NCBI RefSeq assembly: GCF_933775445.1
Contig: NC_065876.1
Span: 13,082,001-13,146,000 of the forward strand
Source: Argentina anserina
Taxonomy: Eukaryota > Streptophyta > Magnoliopsida > Rosales > Rosaceae
Reading direction: 5' to 3'
Length of the DNA: 64,000 nucleotides
Part shown: positions 43,151 to 53,141 of the stretch, piece after piece
How the letters are laid out: every line of letters begins with the position of its first letter
How positions within the stretch are numbered: the first letter of the stretch is position 1
Made by a program: the position numbers and the translations under genes
The notes under the pieces: model-generated
Database searches by the model: none
What the model saw: the letters and a program-made list of their open reading frames with translations, nothing else
What the model was told of the DNA's origin: nothing

Positions 43151-44302
43151 CTAGTGTTCCGATAAACGACGCATGCCAATGCTCTTCACATGTTTCACAA
43201 AAGTAGATTTAGGCAAAGACTTGGTGAACAAATCCGCAACATTGGATTCTGAACTCACTTGATTGATCTGAACATTCAAGAACTTCTGTTGTTGAACGTT
43301 GTAGAAGAACTTAGGCGAAATATGCTTGGTGTTGTCTCCCTTGATGAAACCTAACTTCGTCTGCTCTATGCAAGCAGCATTGTCTTCATAAATGCACGTA
43401 GGTTGATCAGTTGTAGAGACTAATCCACAAGAATCACGAATATGGCGAACAAGTGATCGTAGCCAAACACATTCTTTCACTGCTTCATGGAGAGCGATGA
43501 TCTCCGCGTGATTCGAAGAAGTAGCAACAAGAGATTGCTTTGTGGATCTCCAAGATATCGCCGTATTCCCAATGGTAAACACATAACCGGTTTGAGAACG
43601 AGCCTTGTGAGGGTCAGAGAGGTACCCTGCGTCGGCATAACCAACTAACAAGTTGTTTGGAGTCTTTGCATCGGGGGATAGAGCTGCACGGGACCGGTGG
43701 CTGCTCTCGGCACCGCGCACGGTCTCCACGCCATGGCGGCCGGCGGCGTCGCTGCGGCGTACGGCGGCAAGGCCGGGGTCGGCGACGGCGGTGGTGTGGG
43801 GAGATACCGTGGCGGTGTTCTCTCTGTAATAGGGGTAGAACAATCCCATGTCAAGGGAACCTTTCAAGTATCGAAACAAATGCTTGATTCCATTCCAATG
43901 ACGTAGCGTAGGTGCGGAGCTAAATCTAGCCAATAAGTTCACTGCGAAAGATATGTCCGGTCTAGTGCATTGAACAAGATACAATAGTGCCCCAATCGCA
44001 CTAAGGTATGGAACTTCAAGACCAAGAACATCTTCATCATCCTCTTTAGGACGGAAGGGATCCTTCTTGATATCTAGACTTCGGACGACCATGGGAGTAG
44101 ACAATGGACTGCATAGATCCATATTGAAACGTCGAAGCATCTTTTGCGTGTAATTTGACTGATGCACTAAGATGCCGTCGGCCCTATGCACAAGCTCAAG
44201 GCCGAGACAGAATTTCGTCCTCCCTAGGTCTTTCATCTCAAATTCCGACTTCAGATAAGACACGGTCTCCTCAATCTCATCAAGAGTACCGATTATGTTC
44301 AT
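43151..44302 (-). pseudogene. Copia pol 3' part: end of RT and RNase H
   Basis: 383 residues from an internal Met. The RT active site YVDD lies just upstream in the same phase (about 44303-44314). RT continues with EFEMKDLGRTKFCLGLE and TRPDISFAVNLLARFSS. RNase H follows with acidic residues in LLVGYADAGYLSD, NHAEIIALHEA and EDNAACIEQ. Between RT and RNase H is a GC-rich, low-complexity insert (43680-43815) that keeps the frame. It is separated from the upstream frame by a small shift with a TGA near 44347. RNase H would degrade RNA in the RNA/DNA hybrid. Confidence 0.88.
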
Positions 44303-44347
44303 GTCATCAACGTAGACCGCAACGATGACGAATCCGGAATTTGTCTT

Positions 44348-46498
44348 TCATATGAACACGCATGGGCATAGTTCATCATTCTTGTAACCCCTTCTCACCA
44401 AGTATTGATGCAACCGATTGTACCACATTCTTCCGGATTGCTTTAACCCGTACAATGAACGACGTAATCTGACTGCATGAGCACTCCGTGGTCTGGAGGC
44501 ACTTGATGGAGGTAAAGGTAGTCCCTCAGGAGCTTTCATGTATATTTCTGCGTCAAGATCCCCATAGAGATAAGCTGTGACCACATCCATAAGCTGCATG
44601 TTTAGTCTTTCGGACACTACCAGACTAATAAGGTAGCGGAAGGTAATGATGTCCATAACAGGAGAATAAGTCTCTTCATAGTCAATACCAGGTCGTTGTG
44701 AGAATCCTTGCGCCACGAGTCTTGCCTTATAACGCACGATCTCGTTCATCTCATTACGCTTACGAACGAAAACCCATTTATGTCCAACAGGTTTGACATC
44801 TCTTGGAGTCAATTCAACCTTTCCGAAGACTTCTCGCTTCGCTAATGAGTCAAGTTCTGCCTGGATTGCTTCCTTCCACTTCGGCCAATCTGCTCTGCGT
44901 TCGCATTCAGCTACAGAGCGAGGTTCAACGTCGTCTTCAGATATGATCTCAAATGCGACGGAATAAGCGAAAACGTCATCAATGCATGTAGTGGCTCGGT
45001 TTCGGACCGACTGCTCACTTGTGTAGTTCACTGAGATTTCGTTGTTCTCTGGCATCAAACAAGGTTCCATAGCGTCCCACGGAAACACTTGAGTTGATTC
45101 ATGGACATAGCTGTAATCAGAGACAACTTCATACGGTGGTGATTCATCGTTGATGACGCGTTGTGCCTTAGTCATTCGCTTCTTTCTAGGTTTTGAATCC
45201 CTAGAGTTTATCGGTCTCCCCCTTTTTCTTTGAGGAGCCGAGGCCGAAGCTGCTCCATGCTGGGCCATCTCAGCATCGTCGCCACAAGGGGCGCCGACAA
45301 CACCACGGCGTACAGTGGTGCCGCCGTCGACCTCCGTCCCACTGTCAGGGGCGGTGCCAACGTTGCTAGGTCCAGGAGCTTGTCTTCCACGCCCGTATTT
45401 CGGGACATCCAACCGTGCCGGTACGTTCGCAGCGGGTATGTTTGATCTCGTCACTTTAGCAATATCTACAAAGCCGTCGGGCATCGAATCCGCGACTTTC
45501 TGGAGGTCGATAATGCGTTGCACTTCTAACTCACTTTGAGCAGTGCGGGGATCATAATGAGACATAGTGGGGACACACCACATCAATTCCTGACGTTCAA
45601 TTGGAATGATAACATTCCCATCTCCCCCTAACGACGGGAAGCATGTCTCATCAAAGTGACAATCTGCAAATCTTGCAGTAAAGAGATCTCCGGTGGTTGG
45701 TTCTAAGTAGCGGACAATCGTTGGGGAATTATAGCCAACATAGATACCTAATCGTCTCTGAGGACCCATCTTAGTACGCAGCGGAGGCGTAATAGGCACA
45801 TAAACGGCGCAACCAAAGATGCGTAAGTGTGAAATATTGGGTTCGTAACCAGTTACCATCTGATACGCACTAAACGCTTGGTTAGCCGCGGGTCGGAAAC
45901 GAATAAGTGTCGCTGCATGCAACACTGCATATCCCCACGCAGAGACCGGCAGGTTAGTACCCATAACCATTGCCCGAGCAACAAGCTGAATACGCTTGAT
46001 GGTAGCCTCTGCTAGACCGTTCTGTGAATGAAAATGAGGAACGGGATGTTCAACTTCGATCCCAATAGACATGCAGTAATCATCAAAAGTTTTGGAGGTG
46101 AATTCTCCAGCATTATCCAAACGAATGGATTTGATAGTATAATCGGGGTGGTGAGCCCGAAGTTTGATGATCTCAGCTAATAACTTAGCAAATGCAGCAT
46201 TCCTTGTGGATAGCAATGCGACGTGTGACCAACGCGTCGATGCATCAACCAATACCATAAAATATCGAAAAGGTCCGCATTCTGGTTGAATAGGTCCACA
46301 AATGTCACCTTGGATACGTTGTAAGAATGGAATGTTCTCGGTTGAAGCCTTAGCAAAAGAAGGACTTCCTTGAAATTTAGCAAGAGAACAAGCTTTGCAA
46401 AACGAGCGATGGGCATCAGAAATTGCCATGGAGGCATGTGAAAGCACGGGAGGCATCACAAGCTCCTGTGAAGGAGGGGATGCCACCACCGACGGCAT
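44348..46498 (-). pseudogene. Copia pol middle part: integrase and most of RT
   Basis: 716 residues. The integrase zinc-binding end (AHRSFCKACSLAKF) is followed by the catalytic core: Asp in MVLVDASTRWSH, Asp in IRLDNAGEFTS, Glu in NGLAEATIKRIQ. A Pro/Gly/Ala-rich GC-rich linker follows (45230-45400), with RKRGRPINSRDSKPRKK. RT then begins at DWPKWKEAIQAELDSLA and runs through GHKWVFVRKRN, YKARLVAQGFSQRPGIDY and MQLMDVVTAYLYGDL to the stop just before YVDD. Its first codons overlap the previous frame in another phase, marking a frameshift in the GC-rich block near 46500. Confidence 0.9.
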
Positions 46499-47136
46499 GA
46501 AACCGTGGAGCTGCCGAGTGAGGCATGCTCGGCCTCACCATGCGGTGCATGGGTCGGCACGGCCTCACCGTGCGGAGCACGGGTGAGGTGATCCTCCAAT
46601 CGCTTCCGGGACTTGAAAAATGGATGACCATGTGAATTCTTAAGAATTCTAATCATCATATCACGTCCAGGGTGCCCGAGACGGGCATGCCAAAGCATAT
46701 AAGAGTCCGAATCACAAAAGTTGCGTTCAACCGCATATGATTCAAAGATCCGAATGGAAGTAAGATACAAACCATTCCCAAGACTCTTCATCTTCTCTAA
46801 GATGCGGCGATGGCCTGCTTTCTCAGAGGTAACGCAAAGATATTCCTCTCCATTCTCAACATAAGTATCGAGGTGAAAACCATTGGCACGTATGTCCTTA
46901 AAACTTAGCAAGGTGTGGGGAGACTTCGGCGCATAAAGAGTGTCTATGACGTTAAGAGTCGTACCATTAGGCAACATGAAAGAAGCAGTGCCTCTTCCTT
47001 GAATGATGGATTTCGAGCCAATCATTGTAGTCATCGAAGAAGTCGAAAACACTAGATCCGTGAACAACTGCCTGTGCCGTAGGACAGTGTGGGTGGTTCC
47101 GCAATCAGCTAGACATTCGATTTCACCGCGGGACAT
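46456..47136 (-). CDS. Copia pol 5' part: protease and pre-integrase domain
   Basis: 226 residues starting MSRGEIECLADCGTTHTVL. The aspartic protease motif here is D-C-G-T-T, a variant of the usual D-S/T-G. The GAG_pre-integrase domain is seen as YMLWHARLGHPGRDMM. The ATG follows directly on TTTTGTAG, an acceptor-like sequence preceded by CTGAC and a pyrimidine-rich tract. An in-frame TAG lies just before it, so pol cannot be read through from upstream in this frame. The end is a frameshift inside a GC-rich repeat (HGEAVPTHAPHGEAEH); the older copy at 25578 stays open across this point. Confidence 0.85.
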   Translation of the reverse strand: MSRGEIECLADCGTTHTVLRHRQLFTDLVFSTSSMTTMIGSKSIIQGRGTASFMLPNGTTLNVIDTLYAPKSPHTLLSFKDIRANGFHLDTYVENGEEYLCVTSEKAGHRRILEKMKSLGNGLYLTSIRIFESYAVERNFCDSDSYMLWHARLGHPGRDMMIRILKNSHGHPFFKSRKRLEDHLTRAPHGEAVPTHAPHGEAEHASLGSSTVSCRRWWHPLLHRSL

Positions 47137-48229
47137 CTACAAAATGACAATTAAGAGAGTCAGCGACACGGGAACAATTCTATACAATACGCCGTAGGAT
47201 ATTGTAAGAAAGGGAATCGGAACAAAGCGCGATTCCATCGAATGTATCACATGGCAATAGTACTACATTCTTCAACTAAAGAGTTGGAAATCATGGTATT
47301 GAAGCAGTGAAATACCAAACAGTAAACTAGGGTGGTATAAACCATCCAAAAATGGTGTGGAAAACACACACAAAGAGTACCGGTGAGTGCATAGAACGGA
47401 CTTGGAGAAAACCGGAAAAACAAACCGGAAAACCATGTCACAAGAACTCTAAACCGGGTGAATTTTGGACGAGGAAAACGTGGCAGCAGGGGCTGCTGTA
47501 ATATGCCGGAAGAATCACGAGAAAACGACGAAAAAATCGTCGAAAAAATCGTCGAAAAAATCGTCGAAAAACTCGGTGGAAAACCGGCGGCACCGATTGC
47601 CGGAAAAATCGGCCGGCGGCTGTCGAAACTGGCCGGTATGGAGGCCGGGACTTCAGGTCCGACAGGGGACGCCGGCAGGAGCCGAGTTGCGGTGCCGGAA
47701 ACGCTGGGAAATGGCCGGAAGACGGCGAATACGCCGGCAAAACGTGCCGGAAACGCCGGAATAGGAACCGGGGCCGGCCAAGGCAAAACGACGTCGTTTT
47801 CGACGTTCCGAGGTTCGTTTTCCGAATTTTAAGTTCCAAATTCACAATGTAGTGCTATTGGGGTCCCATGTAACCCAAAAAACGTCCAATTTAAAAACCA
47901 CGTGAGTTGCACACGTTGATCATCATGCTAAGTGTCGGATAAATAAAATTCTCAAAGAGATCGTCTTGTAAGCAAGAAATGAGAAATTTTATTGAATGCC
48001 AATCTTTAATACATCACACATGAACTTCTAATTCCAAAATCAAAAGACTATTACAAAGTCGATGAATATAACAATGGCGGTCGGCCATAACAATACTTGA
48101 ATCATAAAGCTAAAGAAGCTAAAACGACTAATCAAAGTCGGGAGTATCCATGGTAGCAACCGGAGGCCTAGCTTTAGAAGCAAGGGGCTCGGGTTTCATG
48201 GAGATATGGTGAGTCTCGATCTCATGGTC
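47137..48229 (-). other. 1.1-kb non-coding spacer between copia gag and pol
   Basis: Separates the gag stop from the pol start; gag and pol are in different phases. It contains a stretch with AATAAAATTTCTC, a CACGTG core, a block rich in TTCCGGCG/CGCCGGAA words (47630-47790) and a 15-bp tandem repeat GAAAAAATCGTC (47520-47575). The same order is seen in the older copy. Long open frames here start with GTG rather than ATG and are compositionally biased, so I do not call them genes. Confidence 0.75.
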
Positions 48230-49195
48230 CTATTCCACATGATTCGATTCGGGTTGTAGAAACTTCTTGTAGGCGGAGTAAGCCTTGATCATCTCTTTGC
48301 TAGCGCGACAATCGCGATTAAAGTGCTTAAAGGAGCCACATTTGAAGCATGGAGACTTGCCATTACCGGAAGTGGAGGCATTAGGAGGCGCACGGCCTCC
48401 TTGGAGTGTGGGACGGGGACGGCCTCCCCCTGAGGGTGCGGCGCCGCCACCATCACGGGTCCATGTATTGGACCGAGGCCGAGATCGGCCTTGTTGCCTC
48501 CCACCACGAGAGTTGTTATTTTGGTGCTGATATGGAGCGTTCCTTGATTGATTCTTTTGCTTAGGAGCTTTCCCATAGTTAACCTGTGGCGTAGAAATTC
48601 TTTTAGTGCCAACAGGTCTATTGTTGTTGTTGAGGAGAATCTCAGAATGTCTCTCCTTCTTAGCTAAGAGTGCCATTAAGTCGGCAAAAGACCGGATCTT
48701 CCCTTCCTCTACATGAGTGCGGTACGTATGAGCTTGAACCTCATAGTTGATTGGAAACGTGTCCAATGTCTTATTGAGAAGATCTAGGTCGGTCTTGATG
48801 ACACCAACGGTGCCAAGATCGGATTGCAAGCATAGCATATCCTGATTGAAATCATCCACTCTCTTATAGTCCAATAGACGGATGTTATCCCATCTAACGG
48901 TCAATTCAGGAAGAAGCTTATCATGAACGTTGTTGTACCGCAAGCGTAGTTTGTCCCATAATTCTTTAGGATCTTTTACGTTCAAGTATTGCCTCTTGAG
49001 AGTTGCATGGATGTGACGTCTCATAAAGATGAGAGTCTGAGTCTTAGCCATAGGTGGGAAATCAGCAGGAGGGTCGGCAAACATGCCTTCAATCCCTCGG
49101 CTCTCAAACGCGAGTTCCATGTCGGAAACCCAGCGGTGGTATTCCTTTCCTTCTAGATCAAGAAGGCCAAATTCCGGTCGAGATGGCGATGACAT
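48230..49195 (-). CDS. Copia Gag, intact
   Basis: 321 residues with its own stop. A UBN2-type Gag core spans about 15-190 (YHRWVSDMELAFESRG, DPKELWDKLRLRYNNVHDKL, LDTFPINYEVQAHTYR). A Gly/Arg-rich linker (230-280) is encoded by GC-rich DNA. A CCHC zinc knuckle lies at 283-296 (CFKCGSFKHFNRDC). The ATG at 49195 follows TTTTGTAG directly. Gag forms the particle and binds element RNA. Unlike pol it is undamaged, so it could still be made. Standard plant copia elements fuse gag and pol in one frame; here gag ends on its own. Confidence 0.9.
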   Translation of the reverse strand: MSSPSRPEFGLLDLEGKEYHRWVSDMELAFESRGIEGMFADPPADFPPMAKTQTLIFMRRHIHATLKRQYLNVKDPKELWDKLRLRYNNVHDKLLPELTVRWDNIRLLDYKRVDDFNQDMLCLQSDLGTVGVIKTDLDLLNKTLDTFPINYEVQAHTYRTHVEEGKIRSFADLMALLAKKERHSEILLNNNNRPVGTKRISTPQVNYGKAPKQKNQSRNAPYQHQNNNSRGGRQQGRSRPRSNTWTRDGGGAAPSGGGRPRPTLQGGRAPPNASTSGNGKSPCFKCGSFKHFNRDCRASKEMIKAYSAYKKFLQPESNHVE

Positions 49196-49540
49196 CTACA
49201 AAACGAATACGGAATCGATTAGATTCAAGTATAATAGGAATTAGAAGGGGTGACGTATATGGTCACAAGAAAAATCGATGCAAGCGGCGATACTCATGAT
49301 CGCACCCAAAACAGCGATGCACTCAAGCGACCACACGAAAATCGATTAACTTCCCTTTCAAAACAATCGTGACTCCCCCAGGACCGTCACACAGAAAACA
49401 TCGACCAAGAGGGGAAACCCATCCCTCTATAGTCTCATCGGCGTTATAAGAAAGGCCGGAATTAAGACAAGAAGAAGGCTAATAGCGCCCGATATAATAT
49501 ATCTATACGTTCAAAAGCGGGAACGTTTATAAAAATTTAC
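49196..49540 (-). promoter_or_regulatory. Candidate leader intron of the young copia element
   Basis: Read on the minus strand: donor CCCAAG|GTAAATTTTT at 49541/49540, branch-like CTAAT about 25 nt before the end, acceptor TTCGTTTTGTAG at 49196, ATG of gag next. The same donor could be joined to 47137 (acceptor CATTTTGTAG before pol), skipping gag. Inferred from sequence only. Confidence 0.5.
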
Positions 49541-49694
49541 CTTGGGAGGTTTGTAGTATACGAGAGTAGCTTCTCTTGAGCGAAGTCCTTGCTTGTGACT
49601 TTCACGTCTCTTGCGTGAATATGCAGGAGGAGCAATTTTGAGTGATTTGATGCGGGAACTTGCGGGGCAAAAAGATTTCTTTGCGGAGCGAATG

Positions 49695-49870
49695 CGGAGG
49701 AAGCTTTGCGGGGCTGCGGGGCTGCAGGGCTGCTGGGCTGCAGGGCTGTAGGGCTGCGGGGCTGCGGGGCTGCGGGGATGCAGGGCTGCAGGGCTGCGAG
49801 GGCAGGCAGGGGCTGCGGCGGCGGCAGGAGGATGCGGCGGCGGCAGGAAGATGCGGCGGCAGGGGGTTGC
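49695..49870. repeat. GC-rich leader repeats of the young copia element, G-quadruplex-prone
   Basis: The plus strand shows runs such as GGGGCTGCGGGGCTGCAGGG repeated about ten times, then GGCGGCGGCAGGAGGATGC. More than four G3+ runs with 4-nt loops fit the G-quadruplex pattern on the strand complementary to the element RNA. Confidence 0.88.
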
Positions 49871-49949
49871 GGCGGCGGAGGAAGGGAAGAAGAAAAAATT
49901 TCGGAAGGCTCTAAAAGATTCAGGGTTTTAGGGCTTCGTGCTGATAACG

Positions 49950-50134
49950 TGTTTGAGGATGAAATACTTGTATATTATTGAATGATATGGGGGCCTATAT
50001 ATAGGCATTTACAACACCACAATCCCGTAGGATTCGGAGTCCTAATCTACTACGGAGATGCTAATCTATCTCCTAACAGGAAACCTATTAGGCTAAGACA
50101 CACACAAGGGTAGAATAGTAATTCTCCCGGAACA
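49950..50134 (-). repeat. 5' LTR of the young copia element
   Basis: 185 bp; sequence indistinguishable by eye from 42779..42963. Confidence 0.95.
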
Positions 50135-50187
50135 AATTATAAATTAAAGAAAATGATGGAAAGAAATATGGCCAAAAGAATGAAAGA

Positions 50188-50217
<30 letters not shown>

Positions 50218-50218
<1 letters not shown>

Positions 50219-50315
50219 GCTTCAATGTTGTGAATCGAACTCCTGAACTAATGAAAGGTAGAAAAAAATGAGTGAACCTCTAATTACAAACTAAACCACG
50301 TGGGCTAAATGCAAG
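50218..50315 (-). repeat. Possible tRNA-derived SINE
   Basis: On the minus strand a box-A-like CGTGGTTTAGTTTG and, about 50 nt later, a box-B-like GAGTTCGATTCACAAC lie at the spacing of an RNA polymerase III promoter. It is followed by a T/A-rich end in (TA)n. Target-site duplications were not found. Confidence 0.35.
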
Positions 50316-50329
50316 ATTAATATATATAC

Positions 50330-50332
50330 TGA

Positions 50333-50382
<50 letters not shown>
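50330..50382. repeat. (TA)n microsatellite
   Basis: About 25 TA units after GAGTATATAT. Confidence 0.95.
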
Positions 50383-50383
<1 letters not shown>

Positions 50384-51470
50384 CCTAAAATTTGGGGTCC
50401 TGTGCAGTCGCTCTTCTCTCCCACACATTAAGAGCCGGCCTTGACAGCAATAGCTCAAATTGCCCAATGGTATTAGGTGATTCTTCTTTCCTTATCTTGC
50501 TTTAAAGTTCATTAGTTTGTGCTAGACTGCTAGATGATTGTGGGTACTAAAGCTAAAGCGTTGATTCCCCTTCAAACCATATCTGGAAAAAATTGAAAAT
50601 TCTCAGAAGGTTCATTGATATCGATCGAATCACGTGTGTAATGACTTACATGACCTTATTGGCGCATAACACAAATTGAAGACTAAAGATAATGGATGGA
50701 GTTGTCTTGGTACATATGTAATCTTTTGGACAAGAACATAATAAAGGACTTGTTAGATTTAACTCAGTGGAGCAAATTTAAGATCTTTGAACATGTACTT
50801 AAAAACCAATGATTGTGTTCATAAAAAGAAACTCTTCTTGTTATTATGGTGTTTAAGTAGATACTGATTTTGAAATTATGTCATTTTAAATTACTAACTG
50901 CTCAATTTTAGTTTTATGAACAAATTATAATACGATATTTATAATAAATAAAACATGATTTTAGCGAAGAGGTTCTAAATGTTCATATCCTCCAATCCCA
51001 AAATTATTCTAGTATTTTAAGAGCAAATGCAGCGCGGCTGGTCTTGCCTTTTAGTTAATCTTAATTAAATCTATTGCAGGAAAATTGCCCGATCAAAGCC
51101 ACTGGCATCTCTTGCCTCTTGGTATGGTCGACCAATTCAATAGGTCCCCATGATTAAAGTTAGTAAATTTTTTTGTTTCATCCACAACATCTTTTTATTC
51201 TCTTTTTTTACCCTACATCATTTGTTTGTGAATCTTGTCTTCGTCACTTTTGTGAAAGCTAAAGGGCAAAATTATGAGGAGACTTGCCTTCTCCCGCTGC
51301 ATAACAAAAATGAAAGACACATGCCAACTGATATTCAAGAGGTAAAAACCTCTGATTTTGCCTCTGCCTTTTGACCGTGTGGTGCATTTGCTCTAAGCAA
51401 CACATCTTGCCGTCGGAACATAATTTCGGTTACTGCAAATTTGTAACGGCCACCACGGCACCACCACCCC
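50383..51470. other. Intergenic DNA with no supported feature
   Basis: AT-rich. Short frames such as 51150..51374 have no start context, domain or homologous feel and are not called. Confidence 0.45.
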
Positions 51471-52052
51471 TACGTAAACACGTGCTGACGGCAAGGCGTT
51501 TTGTCCACGTGGCAACAGAACAACACGGCGAGCTGGAGGAGACTAGTAGCGCGCTGTAGCGTCGTCACCATCACCAAATTGCTCAGGTTCGTACCAAAAC
51601 ATTTCGCATAAACTTTCCACTCCTGATGTGATCAAAAGTCCAAAACACCCTCCCGATTTAAAGAATCTCAGAGTCCCACATCGTTGATTCTCCCACCCAC
51701 CCACCCATCCCCACCGCCTGTGTACCTCACTCGCCGGTCCCGCACCCCCACCCCACGCGCTTCGAATCCGCACCTCCCCCCGAGAATATGCCACGTGTAA
51801 ACCCTGCGCATCCAACCCGGTGAATTTATCATCTCACCCACCCTAGCTGAAGCTATATATATCCACATCTCTCCCTTTCTCTCACCTCTCCTCCCGTCCA
51901 TTTATATTCCCCTGTAATTTTCCCGATTTCAATTTCCAATCAAAAATTAGGGTTAGGGATTTCGAAGCTTCCCTGAATGTGAATGCGGTGCGTTTCAATT
52001 GTCATCATTCTATTCTTGATCCAAAACGACGACGGTGCCGCGGTGGTTTGAG
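51471..52052 (+). promoter_or_regulatory. Promoter and 5' UTR of the ITPK gene
   Basis: TATATATAT at 51854-51862 is a good TATA box about 190 bp before the ATG. Three CACGTG cores (G-box/ABRE type) lie at 51479, 51506 and 51792. The interval is clearly richer in C than the DNA upstream. ABA, light or stress control through bZIP/bHLH factors is an inference. Confidence 0.55.
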
Positions 52053-53141
52053 ATGGCGGAGCAGCAGCAGCGGAGGTACGGCGTCGGATACGCTCTGGCG
52101 CCGAAGAAGCAGCAGAGCTTCATCCAGGACTCGCTGGTGGAGCTGGCGAGGTCGCGCGGCGTCGATCTCGTCCGGATCGACACCGAGAGGGAGCTGGCGG
52201 ATCAGGGGCCGTTCGATTGCGTGCTCCACAAGCTCTACGGCCAGGATTGGCGGCGGCAGCTGGAGGCGTTTAGGGTTAAGAACCCTAATGCGGTGATCGT
52301 CGACTCCCCGGAGGCGATTGAGCGGCTGCACAACCGGATTTCGATGCTGCAGGTGGTCTCGGAGCTCAAGATTGAGCACGAGAGCGACACGTTTGGGATT
52401 CCGAAGCAGATTGTGATTTACGATAAGGAGACGCTGTTTGATCGGCCGGCCTGGGAGGGGTTGAAGTTTCCGGTGATTGCGAAGCCGCTGGTGGCCGACG
52501 GCAGCGCCAAGTCGCACAAAATGGCGCTGGTTTTCAACCACGAGGGGCTCAACAACCTCAAGCCGCCGATTGTGCTGCAGGAGTTTGTGAACCACGGCGG
52601 CGTCATTTTCAAGGTCTATGTGGTCGGAGGCTATGTGAAATGTGTCAAGAGGAAGTCCCTACCGGACGTCTCCGAGGAGGAGAAGCTGGGGAGCTTGGAG
52701 GGCTTGCTGTCGTTTTCGCAGGTCTCGAATCTCGCCACCAATGAGAGGACTGACGATAAGTACTACAAGATGATGCATTTGGATGACACCGAGATGCCGC
52801 CGCAGAGTTTCATTACTGATATTGCCAGAGGGTTGCGGAGGGGTTTGAAGTTGAACCTCTTTAACTTTGATGTGATAAGGGACGCGCGCTTTGGGAACCG
52901 CTACTTGATCATTGACATCAATTATTTCCCTGGCTATGCTAAAATGCCTGGTTACGAGACTGTGTTGACCGACTTCTTTTGCGATATGGTGCAAAAGAAA
53001 GAGGAAGATGAGGCGGAGAGGACTGGTTTGAAGAGCTATGAGGCCCTTTGCTTTGATAAGGAAGTGGGGAAGACTCTGAGCAATGATGGGGATGATGTAG
53101 CTCTTCTTAAGGGAGATGAGGAGATCCCAATTCTAGTCTAG
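52053..53141 (+). CDS. ITPK1: Inositol-tetrakisphosphate 1-kinase (ITPK), intronless
   Basis: 362 residues in one exon. The ITPK N-terminal domain (about 8-105) has [20 protein letters not shown] and [10 protein letters not shown]. The ATP-grasp fold follows with [20 protein letters not shown] (139-158), [20 protein letters not shown] (173-192), [10 protein letters not shown] (197-206) and metal-binding acidic residues in [20 protein letters not shown] (283-302). Plant ITPKs phosphorylate inositol tris-/tetrakisphosphates on the way to phytate, and some convert InsP6 to 5-InsP7 in phosphate signalling. The start is ATG 52053; upstream in-frame sequence lacks an ATG. A ~55-residue acidic tail follows the core. 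The paralogue number is by best resemblance only. Confidence 0.92.
   Translation: MAEQQQRRYGVGYALAPKKQQSFIQDSLVELARSRGVDLVRIDTERELADQGPFDCVLHKLYGQDWRRQLEAFRVKNPNAVIVDSPEAIERLHNRISMLQVVSELKIEHESDTFGIPKQIVIYDKETLFDRPAWEGLKFPVIAKPLVADGSAKSHKMALVFNHEGLNNLKPPIVLQEFVNHGGVIFKVYVVGGYVKCVKRKSLPDVSEEEKLGSLEGLLSFSQVSNLATNERTDDKYYKMMHLDDTEMPPQSFITDIARGLRRGLKLNLFNFDVIRDARFGNRYLIIDINYFPGYAKMPGYETVLTDFFCDMVQKKEEDEAERTGLKSYEALCFDKEVGKTLSNDGDDVALLKGDEEIPILV

Larger units (their letters stand above)
42779..50134 (-). mobile_element. Young Ty1/copia retrotransposon, 7.4 kb, with split pol
   Basis: Two 185-bp LTRs (42779..42963 and 49950..50134) with no difference that I can see, and an exact 5-bp duplication AATTA (42774-42778, 50135-50139). 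Order on the minus strand: LTR, PBS-like CGTTATCAGCACG, GC-repeat leader, gag (48230..49195), 1.1-kb spacer, pol in three frames (46456..47136, 44348..46498, 43151..44302), purine tract ACAAGGGGGAG, LTR. Identical LTRs mean very recent insertion. Even so, pol has frameshifts in two places. Confidence 0.93.

Noticed and set aside
47247..47845. ORFs of 135 and 179 codons in the copia gag-pol spacer, one with a similar reading in the older copy
   Set aside because: The similar frame starts with GTG, not ATG, in both copies; similarity follows from nucleotide conservation; Arg/Phe repeats reflect a 15-bp tandem repeat.
51150..51374. 74-codon Phe-rich ORF upstream of the ITPK gene
   Set aside because: Hydrophobic, AT-driven composition; no supporting context.
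52035..52052. N-terminal extension of the ITPK frame by six codons
   Set aside because: The extension begins at GTG; ATG 52053 is the first plausible plant start and matches the family N-terminus.
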